Part shown: positions 11,153 to 23,200 of the stretch, in pieces
How positions within the stretch are numbered: position 1 is the stretch's first letter
Layout: each line of letters begins with the position of its first letter
Notes under the pieces: model-generated
Told to the model about the DNA's origin: nothing
What the model saw: only the letters and a program-made list of their open reading frames with translations
Database searches by the model: none
NCBI RefSeq assembly: GCF_022201045.2
Contig: NC_068557.1
Coordinates: 26,451,501-26,515,500, forward strand
Direction: 5' to 3'
Length of the DNA: 64,000 nt
From: Citrus sinensis
Lineage: Eukaryota; Streptophyta; Magnoliopsida; Sapindales; Rutaceae
Program-made: the position numbers and the translations under genes

Positions 11153-12138
11153 CTAATGTTCTTCTAATTTGGCCAAGAAACACATACAAGATGCTCCTAG
11201 AAGAACAGTAAAATTTGCTCCAATTTGGAGTCTAATATTACTTAACATTTTAGGATTCATAAAGTCAGCCGCAAGAAGATCCACAAGTGCCATATAAGTC
11301 AAGATCCCAGCCGATGCTGAATTGAGAAGGCCTTGCACAATGAGAGCCGTTGGACTACTTTGATCGTAGATTTTTGAAATTCCAATGCCCACTGCAATTC
11401 CAGCTGGAGTAGTAAGAGAGAAGAATAGCACCATGATTGAGATGGCCGTGTAATTGAACTTTGCCTGCACTATAAATAATTAATAAATGCCAATTTGTAG
11501 TTCACGGTTATATGTGGTGTAAAATCTTGTGACGGGATTTGATAATATCATATTAAACTTAGGAGTGACATGTGTTTTATTATTATTAGCAAACAAATTA
11601 TATGGGGAGGATTTACTAGAAGTGGGGTATACGGCATCGGTATATACCTGAGAAATGCATCCACCAAGTCCGGTTCCCTCGAAAAACTGATGGAAACTAA
11701 GTGCTGCTACCAGAGGCTTTATTGTACTTGCCCTTTCGGAAGCTCCTAAAGATATTCCAATGATCACTGAGTGAATCACAATTCCCAACTCCAAAACCTG
11801 TTTAATGCAGCGAATGTATAATTAGCTTATAAGTTCAGTTTGATAATGCTGTAATTTTAAGAATAATTACTGCTAGTTATACTATGCAAACAATCAACTT
11901 CATATATAATCAATTAAATATTTAGTAAAATTTATTTTTAAAAGTGATGGAATTTTAAAAAATGATTGTAAAAATATAAATGATTGAGTTAAAGATGAGG
12001 TTGAATAAAAATCTATTTAAATATTTATACATGTGTATATAAAATGTTTTTTTATTCTGCACATATAATAATTGAAAATTAAAATAAATATCTTTTGTTA
12101 TTAATTTAATTTTTTATTTTGTTATCTCAACATAATTG

Positions 12139-12198
<60 letters not shown>

Positions 12199-13434
12199 TC
12201 TTAAAAGTTAATGATTTTATTTATTAATTAATAAAGATAATTGTAGATTTTTATAATATATATATGAAATTATATTAATTATAAAATTAATTTTCAAAAT
12301 CAGATTTTGAAAAATTATTATTTTCTTTTTTTTTAAATCTCCTGTAAAATGAAGTGATTTAATAAAAATAATTTTTTTTAAATTATTACCTATCAAAAAT
12401 TAACTTTTAACTTTTAAAAATCATTTTTAAACTTATCGAAAATAATCCCAATCAGTCACGAAGTCATGCCCCCGGCCGAAACAAATAATTAATTAGACAA
12501 TAATTGATTCTTTCACTTTAACAGGTGAACTGAAGACAAAAAGAAGACACCATGCCATGTTCCCTACAAACAGTCTCTTCAAGAAGCTATCTTTGTCCTG
12601 TTCTTTCTTTTTCTTTTCAGTCACCATGGCCCATGTGCCATACCTTGAGTGAATGATACTCTGATACTACAGTAGTTACTATTATTTTCAAGGACCAATA
12701 ATAAAATGAATGTTTAGCAGATCATCAAAAAAATTATTTTAATAAACTCAAAGATTGTATTATCAGGAAATTAAGTGCATGCATTTGGTATTAGTAATCC
12801 AGAGTTTTTTTTTTTTTGGTACCTGAGAAATGATACGATTTCTTATAAGATCAGATGAATTTGTTGGCTCGGGTACAAAGCTAGAACCATGAACATGGCC
12901 TGCATGCACCCCTTGTTGATCATGATCATGATCACTTTCTTCATCTCCATCAAACGGCTGAGCTTTTCTCAACTCAGTCCTCTTATGATACCCGGTGGCG
13001 TAAGCTTCCATCATCAGAGTCCCTATAGAAGACATCATCGCGATGAATCCGGTAAAGGGAAACTTGTGCCATGGATTTTCACTAAGGCAAGGACTTGTTA
13101 AACTCTCAAAAGCATCAGGAAGTATGTGAATGAATCCGGTTGCCAAGATCACGCCGGCGGCGAATGCCTTGATCAAGAAAAATACGTCTTTATCTGGGCT
13201 TAAATATGAGACTTTCTTGACTAAAAATGGGAGAGAGACCCCTGCTGCACTTGCAATGAGAATTGAAACTATTGCAACAAGTTTATATTTGAGTGCCTCA
13301 GTTGTTTTATGTTCTTGAGCTTCTGCTTCGTCACATGTGCAAGTTGATGAAGCTGCTGCTGATGTTATTGGTAAAAGAAGAAATAGAGAGATGGTTAACA
13401 AAAATTTGTGTGCACAAGATTGGAAATTAATCAT
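11153..13434 (-). CDS. ZIP-family zinc/iron transporter
   Basis: Membrane carrier that moves Zn2+, Fe2+ or similar divalent cations into the cytosol. Three exons on the minus strand: 13434-12823, 11797-11648 and 11464-11153 (TAG), all with phase-0 joins and GT/AG borders, giving 357 residues, normal for plant ZIPs. The start at 13434 opens with a hydrophobic signal segment ([15 protein letters not shown]), then a cysteine pair (CTCDE). The transmembrane core includes [15 protein letters not shown]. The cytosolic loop is His-rich ([16 protein letters not shown], metal binding). Helix IV has [12 protein letters not shown] and helix [12 protein letters not shown], the metal-path His residues. 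The family usually ends LLAKWA; this protein ends FLAKLEEH, so the last residues are altered. Intron 1 (about 1 kb) contains a TAA microsatellite. A TA microsatellite lies a few bases upstream of the ATG. Substrate preference cannot be told from sequence. Confidence 0.93.
12139..12198. repeat. (TAA)n microsatellite in ZIP intron 1
   Basis: About 20 consecutive ATA/TAA units inside the first intron of the ZIP gene, in otherwise very AT-rich intron sequence. Confidence 0.96.
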
Positions 13435-13440
13435 ATTTGA

Positions 13441-13442
<2 letters not shown>

Positions 13443-13507
<65 letters not shown>
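13443..13507. repeat. (TA)n microsatellite immediately upstream of the ZIP start codon
   Basis: About 32 TA units ending eight bases from the ATG at 13434. The tract would lie in the 5' leader or core promoter. It extends the frame artificially upstream as an Ile-Tyr repeat, which is not taken as protein because a normal signal peptide follows the downstream ATG. Confidence 0.95.
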
Positions 13508-13509
<2 letters not shown>

Positions 13510-13866
13510 GATCATAAGCTAATTCAAATCAGTGGAGAATCCTTGAAAAGAAAAGGGACGATTAAAAAGTTGTGATAAACGGAGTATCCTGAAAAACGAA
13601 TAAAAAACTTTCTTCTGTATATATATGGTGCCACTTTACGAAGTGTAGGAATCAATTAAAGGCCAGCCTTAGCTTGAAGACAACATCATAACTACAAATT
13701 AAAGAGAACAAGCTTCTGGCTACATATCGATGGAAAAAGGACCATTGGCAATTAATTAATCAGCCGCAAAATGCTTGCTTAGCATTTATATTCTTGTGTC
13801 TCAATGTATAATGCCAAAAGTCCAAACTTAAAATATTCGATTCCATTATCGATGAAATCGTCATTC
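13508..13866. other. ZIP upstream region
   Basis: Probable promoter of the ZIP gene, read leftwards. AT-rich. No element could be assigned with confidence. Confidence 0.4.
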
Positions 13867-13883
13867 AACAATATGAAAAATCT

Positions 13884-14194
13884 AACCACTCGGGCAGTAG
13901 CCCGAGTGGCCAGGGCTGCTGCCCTCTAACTTGGAGGGCAGCAGTTCGAACCCCCACAAAAGTATTGTGGGGGTATTTCCTTCTTCAATTAATTTGAGTG
14001 AAGGTAGTCTTCTCCCTTACCCATGAGTGAGGAGTAGACATCCCTCGAATATTTGTGAGGGTTAAAATCTGGGCAGAGCTCCATTAGCATTGATGTCAGT
14101 TGGTCCCAGTAATAGTCTGATTTGTAAATATCAGTAATAGTCTCATGTATATGAGTTGTAATCTGAGCAATAGTCTCATGTAATCAAAAAAAAA
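13884..14194 (+). mobile_element. tRNA-derived SINE
   Basis: A 311-bp element ending in an A-rich tail, flanked by a perfect 17-bp target duplication (13867-13883 and 14195-14211, core ACAATATGAAAAATCT). The head has a Pol III box A-like TAGCCCGAGTGG (about 13898-13909) and box B GTTCGAACCC (13943-13952). Box A resembles Leu/Ser tRNA. The first 90 bases hold three near-perfect stems: 13886-13894 with 13901-13909, 13916-13926 with 13934-13944, and 13951-13959 with 13965-13973. There is no coding capacity; such elements move with LINE proteins. Confidence 0.93.
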
Positions 14195-14211
14195 AACAAT
14201 ATGAAAAATCT

Positions 14212-15065
14212 CTTGGGACCTAATGGGGGATTTTATTACATTTGTGGACACCAAATAAGGATCATGATCTTTATTTGAGCAAATTATATTAATATGACTG
14301 GTGGTTAATAAATTAAAAAGAAAAAATAGTTAAATTCTAATCATCCACTAACATTAAAATAAAAATAGCATAAGATATGTAAAAGATCAAGAGTGCTCAG
14401 ATCAGGAGAGGATCCTTATCCAATTGGCTTTGACTATTTCACTTACTAATTAGATTCTTGAAATGGTCATATATTACTCCCCAAAATTAATTTATGCATA
14501 TAAATACAATCGTTCTAATTTTACGTCCATTATAGACCACTGGTCAGAATTCCCATTTCTGAATTCTTAAGATTGATTAGTTTAAATATGGATGTATGTA
14601 TGCGTAACATTCATAGAGCTTGATTAGAGCACGCATGTGAACTCTGTTTGACCAGTGCAGTCCAAGAAAAGATAACAAGTAGTTGATTACTGATTAGGAC
14701 AAACTCTAATTTTTTTTCCCTTGCTCAATATGAAGGGAACAGTACTGCAATTATCAGAAATGACTTAAAGCATGCATATTGTGTTAATCATCTCCCAATA
14801 ACCCATGCAAAAGTTTGACGATTTGACTAATGATTCGATTAAAGATGTATTAAAAAGAAGAATTTAGTTATTCAAATAATGAGTCAAAAAATTGTTTTTA
14901 AGGAGGAAAAAAAAGGGTCTATGGCACAATTAATGAGTGAATGGGCAACTGTGGTTAAACCAAACTTTAGGTTGGATTCGGTTCGGCTTAAGCTATAGTC
15001 TCCAATGGATTGAAAATTAGAGCCCGTTCGACGAGAATCGAAGTTAAAATCCATTTGGATTAGCA
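14212..15065. other. Intergenic stretch between SINE and foldback
   Basis: About 850 bp, AT-rich, with no gene, RNA or clear repeat. Confidence 0.5.
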
Positions 15066-15075
15066 TTAAAAATAT

Positions 15076-15794
15076 GGGAGATTGTCATTTTTCCCCCTAT
15101 AGTAATTAACATATACCATTTCTCTCCTTATTGTTTTTATAATGGCCAAAAACTCTCCTGATAGTATAAGTTTACAATATTACCCTTATTTTCAACTAAT
15201 CTTTTATTTATATTTATTATAAATTAAATAAATCACATGAATAGAAACTAAATAAAAAATTAAGTATTAAAAATAAGAAATATATATTTTGATATGAACA
15301 AAAAAATTAATAATAAAATTTTTTTCTTGTACTTATTTATTTTGTGAAAATTTTCTTATAATAAAAATATAAGAAAATTATTATAAAATGATAAAAAAAT
15401 TATTATAAGAAAACTTGAATGACAAATAAAAATTTATTATAAGATAAATAATAAATATTTTGCCTATACTTTTTACATTTAATTTTAAAATATTACAAAA
15501 TATTTATTATAAGAAAATGTTCACAAAATAAATAATTACAAGAAAAAAATTTTATTATTAATTTTTTACTCACATCAAAACATATATTTCTTGTTTTTAA
15601 TACTTAATTTTTTTATGTAGTTTCTATTCATGTGATTTATTTAATTTATAATAAATGCAAATAAAAGAGTAGTTGAAAATAAGGGTAATATTGTAAACTT
15701 ATGTTGTCATGGAGGGTTTTTGGCCATTATAAAAACAGTAGAGAGGTAATTGGTATATGTTGATTACTGTAGGGGGGGAAAGTGGCAATCCCCC
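15076..15794. mobile_element. 719-bp foldback transposon (MULE-like)
   Basis: Nearly the whole element is an inverted repeat with arms of about 330 bp. The left end GGGAGATTGTCATTTTTCCC matches the complement of the right end, GGGGGATTGCCACTTTCCCC. It is flanked by a perfect 10-bp duplication TTAAAAATAT (15066-15075 and 15795-15804). The arms remain alike through motifs such as TATAATGGCCAAAAA and CACATGAATAGAAACTA. No coding frame. Confidence 0.9.
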
Positions 15795-15809
15795 TTAAAA
15801 ATATACATT

Positions 15810-16720
15810 GTTTGGGAAGGAAACATGAGGCCAACGATGAAGCACCACGTGTCGATATTTAAAAATTGGCTTACCTCGGGTACCTTGAGTACCCTAGGTA
15901 CCCCGGCTACCCTAAGTACTCTAGGGATACTCCAGGTACACCATGTAGGGGTATAAAAAGTCTTTGTAAAAATGTCAAGGGATAGGTGGGCCCCGAATCT
16001 CAAAAAGATCGATTGAATACGTGTCAAAAAATAAGAAATCGGTAAGGAAATCTCGTGCTACAAAAGAGGAGACAACCGCCTGTCACGCCAGCAAATCAGC
16101 CAAAGTTTGATATTATGACAGTTGGGACCACCAGCTTTTCCTACCACGCCTGCAAAATTACAACAGAATTACAGAGGTATGCATGACCACTCCACTACAC
16201 CTAGCACATGAATACACCTCAAACTTACTCTCCACGCATATTTTTGAAACGCCTAAGCCGCTTGAAAATAAGAATATTCCTGACATGACAGCAGAGAATG
16301 CCAATAATATAACGCTAGGTGGCACGGCGACCCGGGGTACACCATATAAATACTCATGTTTAGTTTTTATCAAGTAAGTTAACACACACAACACGAAAAA
16401 CTAAGGTTTCTTCAACCTCAAAACCTCCATTACTGAGAGCTTGCAAGCTCTCTAACCTGAGATAACCCAACTCTGACTTGAGCGTCGGAGTGTGGTCGCC
16501 GGCTACCTCCGGCTCCACCTCTTACCACTTTTCTGGTTGTTTCGCAGGTTTAAGACGATTTTTGCCAGCCCTCCGCACCTGAAGTCAGACCCCCTCTATA
16601 TCCACCGCCATCGTAATCCTCATTCGCTCCACAAAAAGCCTAAACAACCCGCACGCGTCGAACAAGTGAGGCACCCCACTCCCCGACAAAAATCAAATTT
16701 ATTGTTCTTAACTTGATTTT
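15810..16720. mobile_element. LTR remnant, probably Gypsy type
   Basis: The stretch has the style of a large Gypsy LTR. There are short GGTACC/TACCCT repeats at about 15878-15935 and 16330-16343, a TATA-like CATATAAATACTC near 16341, and then TCTGACTTGAGCGTCGGAG (about 16471-16489), a phrase I know from the downstream part of many plant Gypsy LTRs. Neither exact ends, target duplication, primer site nor coding region were found, so it is a solo LTR or fragment. Limits are approximate. Confidence 0.55.
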
Positions 16721-16779
16721 GTGATTTTTTATTCATTGACCCAAAATCATCCGCAAACATACATACATACATATATATA

Positions 16780-16966
16780 GGGTACTGTTTCAATATGGGA
16801 GTCTCGAATTGGAACAGTTTTCGGGACAAAACCTAGTGGCTGCACATGGTGGACCCCACCATGTGCAACCCACAAAAAAAAAAAAAAAAAAAAGAAGCCA
16901 CCAGCGGCCGCTGGATTCCCGGACAATGTTCCAATCCAGGACTCCCGAATTGGATCACTATCCCCC
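16780..16966. mobile_element. Possible small foldback MITE
   Basis: GGGTACTGTTTCAATATGGG at the left and the complement of the sequence ending at 16966 (GGGATAGTGATCCAATTCGG) share an imperfect inverted repeat of about 45 bp, including GGAGTC and ATTGGAACA. The centre has a palindrome GCACATGGTGG/CCACCATGTGC and a 20-A run. No clear target duplication. Confidence 0.5.
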
Positions 16967-16980
16967 CCCCCACACACACA

Positions 16981-17025
<45 letters not shown>
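16963..17025. repeat. Compound microsatellite C(n)-(CA)n-(CT)n
   Basis: A run of C, then about six CA units, then about 21 CT units. Confidence 0.95.
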
Positions 17026-17031
<6 letters not shown>

Positions 17032-17714
17032 CCCCCCCTGTCAGTTTCATTCCGATGTTGCAGCTTCTAGCCCGATTGTTGTCTCTTCCGTCTCTATTGA
17101 CTGCTGTTGCTGACTTGCTTCTGATCTATCAAGGTTACTTTTTTTTCTTCTTCGTATAATTATTAATTGTTATTATAAACAACTGATTTTAAATTATTTT
17201 TATGGCAATGTGTTGATTTCAAACTGGGCAAATTTGATGGCGGCTGATGATTCAATAATTAGGTTTTTGTAATAGTCTAAATTGTCATTATAATAATATT
17301 CATTTTTCTTCTCTAAAACAATTTCCAAGCAACCAAGCAGCAGCGAACAAAAGTGAAATCACAACAATATAAAGAGAAAACAACATAAATATGCTCTTTA
17401 ATGGTTATTAATTCTAATTTGTTATAAACATTTATTATTTTTTAGACTGAACTTTTCGCTTGATGAATTGGACGGTTGCTTATCTCAAAGAGTAAGAGGG
17501 TAAGAAATTGTTTCAACCCGAATTAACTCGAACTGAAATTTGAACCCAAATTACCAAATCGATCTGATCTGAATTTCAAACCTAACCTGATCAAGTTGCA
17601 ACCCAAACAATCTAAAGCAAAACCTGATTTGCCCATCCCCAGTGCCTACATTAAAAAAGGGTTTAAAAATTTTGGGTTGGGCTTGCATTAATAAGGCGTT
17701 TGAAGTGAAAGGAA

Positions 17715-18333
17715 GAGTAATGATATCTGACCCCGCAATTTCTCTCATTAAGCCTATTTTTCAATTAATCTCACTTATTTCTACAATTATTCTTGTTAAA
17801 CAAAAAATAATTAATAATAATAATTGAATAAATAAATATAACATAAACCATATCCATCTTCCACCACCACTATCATCACGTCAACCCGTTGCATCATTAG
17901 CTCTTAGTCACCGATTGACCCTACAATCAAATTTCCCAACAGCCGCCGACCAAAATCCTTCATTTATTTGAATTGATTTTAGTGATATTGATATGCTAGT
18001 ACTAAAATCAAAATAATATCAAATGAAAAGAGGTAAAAAAACAATAATCTCATAAATCAAGAAATTATAAATTAATTGGAACGAATGATAAATAATGAAG
18101 ATACATCAATAAAATGATTGAGATTGTAGTGAATGATAAAGAATAGTGGCTTGAAGTGGTGATAATGGTAGTGGAAAGATGACTAGGGTCTATGGAATTA
18201 TTTTTATTTTTAATGAGAATAATTTTAGAAATAAATAGAATTAATTGAATAATGAGGGTAATTTTAGAAATCAAAATAATTAATTGAATAATGAGGGCTA
18301 GTAAAAAAATTAAGAGGTCAAATATCACCACTC
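17715..18333. mobile_element. Foldback MITE, boundaries inferred
   Basis: Inverted ends GAGTAATGATATCTGACC and GGTCAAATATCACCACTC extend inwards as degenerate repeats with ATTCAATTAATT motifs for about 100 bp on each side. No convincing target duplication, so the exact ends are inferred from the end of pairing. Confidence 0.6.
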
Positions 18334-20233
18334 AAAAAGAAAATAGAGACATTTATAAAATGAAGGAGTAGCACTACAGGCATCCCTCAAATATTCTCTT
18401 GAAATTAACTGGGATCGGTAATTTGTAGGCTTGGGCCGGACTTTTCTAAGCCCAGGCTCCAACCCACATTATTATTTTTTGAATAAAATGAAGCCCAAAT
18501 CTTTAAAAGCCTGTCCAAATTGAACTTAGTAGGGCATGAGCTTTTTAATTAATTATCAAATAATTTTTTAATAAAGTAAAAACATATTTAAATTAAAGAT
18601 AATTATCTAATATATAATAGAATAATAGTCCAATACACTAAATATTAGTTACACAACATAATAAATCACAAATATTAATATAAAAAAATTACTTCATTGT
18701 TTTGAGTTTTTTCTTTTTATTTAAATTTATTTTATTTTTATTTATAAATTAAAAAGACGCTTATCCAAGCTCAATCTATGCGAGCTTTACATTTTTTGGA
18801 CCCATATCATGAGTTGAGCTTCAAATCTACGGGCCTAGATCAGGCCAGTTCGGGCTCTTTTGTCAACCATACTTGAAACCCCATTTTTAAGTAAACCTCA
18901 TTGATTAATGCTACAAAATCTATTATTGGTAATAACACTCATTTTAATTCTAAAAATGTCTTTCTTCTAAAAAAAATAATTTCTCTCGCTCTAGGAAAAA
19001 AATTTAAAAAAAATCTAAAAATTCAGTTTTAGTTTTCTTTTTCTTGTTGTGCAGTTTTACTACCTAGTGTCTAAACTCTAAACTTTGATGGGTAATACAA
19101 ATTTTTAGTGCCAATCATTGATTTCAATCCAAAATACGTTGATTAAACCAATCTTCAAGGATATGAATAACTAACCTTTAAAAAATTTTGAGAAAATAGA
19201 TCGTTATAATATTTAAACTAATTAATTGTAACATGAATTTTTTTTGTATAATAATAGTTTGCAGAAAAAAAAGTATGGTTTTGTAAAGACTTTTACTAGA
19301 GAGAACATGATTTTCTTTTTCATAAAGAGAATATGAGTTTAATTAGTTTTATTTTCGTTCGTTATTGTTATTGCAAGGATGATGGGTTTTATAAGATTAA
19401 CGAATATGCATGTAAATTGTTAAGATGGTGAAAAAAATATACACAAACAATAAGTAATGCATATAAAAGTAGCGGTGCTTTTCAAGCGCTCAACGCTTTT
19501 CCTGCCAAAAGGAGGAAAAAAAAAAAAAGGAAGACGAAGAAGAAATAACGCGTGGACTCTCATGGCTCAAGAAACATTAATAAACCAACAACCAACTCAC
19601 TGCTCACTTCACTCATTCGTAACTGCAGAAGGCCCCACTAAATAAAATAACAATTTAATGTATTTTGCTTTAAACAAAGACTCCATTTTGGCCTTCTCAG
19701 CCTCAGGCTCTGCTGTTTGAAGTCTCTGCGAAAAATAGGAACTTGGGTTAAAGCCCATTTCATTTGACGGTATAATCGTATTTCCCATTTGCTCAATTTT
19801 TCATTTTTTTATTTTATTAATATCTTTGTGGTTACAGAGAAACTATGAGAACTGGAATGAAAATTAAACATTTTTATGGCACTTTTTGGTACCCAGATGG
19901 ACAACTAAGGTTTCTTTTTTTATTTCTCTTCTGAGTATCTGGGGTCAGTGTTTTTAGGGTTTTGAGTTACTGCTAGCTAATTGAAGTCGTTTTATTATTA
20001 TTGCTTCTTTAATTAGCATAGGTTGCCTTGCAGTTTTCAAATTTCAAATGCAATCTGCATAAATTTTAATAACTCAAATAATCTGGTTTATGTCTTTTTG
20101 GGTTTAAAACAAGCACAACTCCAGTTCAATTATGTAATACAGTGATTTTTGGGTTAATTGCTTGTCTGGACGAATTCTTTCAAGCTAATGATCTCAACAT
20201 CAATTTCTCATTTTTCCTCCTTAAGAGTACTGT
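18334..20233. other. Upstream region of the lectin kinase gene
   Basis: No gene is visible. Around 18420-18880 there are degenerate ends with GGGCCGGAC and AGGCCAGTTCGGGCTC motifs, in the style of hAT MITEs, but without definable borders. The last 500 bp before 20234 are probably promoter and 5' untranslated sequence. Confidence 0.45.
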
Positions 20234-20245
20234 ATGACGCTTCTG

Positions 20246-23200
20246 ATGGAAAAGAAGCTGGTGCCCCTGCAGTGCTTTCTGCTTTTGGTTGCTTATTATG
20301 TGCTACAGCTTGTGGCTTCAGATACTGTAAGATCATTGCTTTCTCATTTTGATGTTACACAAATTGGAGGATTTACATGCGTTACTCTCTCTACTTGTAT
20401 TCTGATGCTTCATTTTGTTTCTTAGATCTCAAATCAGTCAAGTAATGGACAATTGGCTGCTTCTATGAATAAGGACTGGAAAGGTGTGCATACTTGAATA
20501 AATGCTTCAATACCTGTTGGTCGTAATAAATATGTGGAAACAAAATATTTTGTAACTGTTTTCTTTTATTTTTCACATAAATGGAAATGACGTGATTGCA
20601 AACTCATTTTCTGAAATATTGTGTAATTTTTGGAATTGTCTGTTTAGATTTTGCAAAGATGTTTGCTTGTGAATGCTAACTGTCATTATAATATCATTTG
20701 TACGGTTGCCTTTATAGTTTCAAAGTGACACATGGAAGACATTTGATCAATCTGAAAGAAATTGCATAAGATTATTATAACATTACTTATAAATGCTAAT
20801 AAATGGACGACCACTTTTTTTAAAAATGAATGAATACATTGTTGACAAAGAGATTTTGAGCTCTGGGACTTGTAAGGTGTGCCACAGGTCCTTTGTGACC
20901 TCTCGTTTAGACTCTCTTGGCAACCAAACAAACTATTTTTTGCATATGAATTTAACAATTGATACATCATGAATCATTACTGGCATTTACTAATATGATC
21001 AGTCATAAGTCGTTCCCGTCTCTGAAGAATTGTTAGTAAACAGTAAACATAAGTCTTTGTTTCGAAGATTCCCCATGTGATCAATAAAAATATGGTAACG
21101 ATGGTAAAGAGCCCTGTATTTGAGTTAGTCTCATAGTTCAAAGAGATTCTATTTGCACCCAACTCTTAAATTTTTCCACTTCGCTTGTTTAGTGCTTAGC
21201 TGAGTGAAGTGTGAGAAGCTAAAAAGTGAAGTGCCGATAGTGTTGCTCCATTAGAAAAGTGTCCAGTGCAGAAAGAATTAGCTTAATAGATACAGGGAAA
21301 ATAACCTTGAACTCTCTTGCAGCTATCATGTAAGCTTTTGGATCTTAGGTTTTCGGGAACTAGCATATGACAGCAAACTATAAAGGAAAATATCAATACT
21401 TCTTCCCTCTCTTTCCCCCCATTATGTTACCAGTGCTAACTTTCTGAAAAATCTGACTAGTTTAAAAGGGCTTTGAGCTTAGCTGTTGAAGCTCTGCTAT
21501 GTCCAAACGATTTGTTTCTTTTCTTGGATAACTTTGTTTAGTCATTCTTGAACCATAGTTGACATTTTCGAATGATTTTTCTCAGAAAGGTGGCTAATGG
21601 TCAATATCAGATGGTCTAAACTCAAGCTATCATGATGTAATGGTGAAATTTTCTGAACTATGGCTGGGACTGAATATGTGTAATAAATCAGATTAGAAGA
21701 AAGAGGCATTAAGGATTTAAGTTTTCTATCATTTGATGTGCCAACACATGTTCTTTCAGCATTTCCTTATTCTGAGAAGAAGTTTTGTATTGCTGAACTT
21801 CTAGTACTCCTGTAAATTTCTTTAGCAGTATTGTAATGATTAGAGAAATATGGCGTGTCAATTTTCTTATTCTTCATGTTAATTCTGTTCAAGCCTTTTA
21901 ATCTAACTTCTTTTATTTGCTTTCCATACAGCACCATGTCCTCCTGATTGGATTATCAATGAGGAGAAGAGCAAGTGCTTTGGATATATAGGAAACTTCT
22001 GGTCATGGGATGAGTCAGAAACCTATTGTAAAGAAATTGGTGGACACTTGGCAGCCCTGACATCATATGAAGAAGAACATTCTGCTCAGAAGTTGTGTGG
22101 CAAAAATGTCAATGGCTGCTGGGTTGGAGGAAGAAGCATTAACACTACTGTTGGTTTAAGTTGGAAGTGGTCTGATAATATGTCTAAGTGGAATGAATCA
22201 ATCCATGCAGTTGGGTCTTTTAACTCAAGTTGCACCAGTTTGCCTTGCCATGTGCATGCTACAGTTGATTTGTGTACATTGGTCAGTAATGGATCTAGAT
22301 CTCTTGTGACTGAGAGATGCAATGCATCTCATCCTTTTATTTGCATGGTTGAACATGGTAAGACCTCACTTAAATATTATAGTTGAGTAGCTGTTTGCTA
22401 AATTTTCCCTTTCTGAAATATTTTACAAGAATATCATCCATCTTCGCCGTGTTTGCCAAATATGATGTCTTTACATCTTTCTGGAAAAATTATTAGAAAC
22501 CTGCAGAATACGGACTTCCAATGAATTCTTTTTTAATATTCTTTTTGTAGTTTTTTATGATTTTTTTTCTTGATTAGATACGGTTTTCGAACGATTTTTC
22601 AAGGGAAGTTATGGACTTAACATGTATGAGAACAGAGTGGCGGTGGATGAAGTTTTCCCAAAATGTTTCTTGGTTATATTGATTTAGTTTTATTGTCTAG
22701 TGGTCAGAACTTCTGTGCTTTTTTTCTTTGTATAATTTTATCATCCTTGCCGAGAACATCCTTTTGACATTTCCTTACTTTTCTCCCAGAGAACAAATGT
22801 TACTATTTGCACTGCCATAGGGAATATCTTATTACCCTTGGAGTTGTAAGTGGGTTGATCCTCCTCACAACATTTGCCATTGTGATTTGGCTCCTTGCAT
22901 ACAGGCGGAGCAAGAGACGCAGAAAGTCTCGAAAATTATCTAATCCAGCAGCTTCTGCATTAGTTCCCCCATCATGGAAGGTGTTCACCACTGAGGAATT
23001 GAGGTCAATTACAAAGAATTTCAGTGAAGGGAATCGTCTTCTGGGAGACTCCAAAACAGGTGGCACATATAGTGGCATTCTACCTGATGGATCAAGGGTG
23101 GCGGTTAAGAGGTTAAAAAGGTCCAGTTTTCAGAGGAAGAAAGAGTTCTATTCTGAGATTGGAAGGTTTGCAAGGCTTCATCATCCAAATTTGGTGGCTG

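Noticed and set aside
12763-13515. ZIP reading frame extended through the TA repeat and past the first donor site
   Set aside because: The upstream Ile-Tyr repeat is microsatellite translation, and the downstream KKK tail is intron read-through. The ATG at 13434 with its signal peptide and the donor at 12822 give a family-length protein.
16809-17159. Frames with Ser-Leu or Arg-Glu repeats
   Set aside because: Products of the CT microsatellite read in different frames.
18400-18880. Possible further hAT MITE with GGGCC motifs
   Set aside because: Ends and target duplication could not be fixed, so it is only mentioned in the region note.
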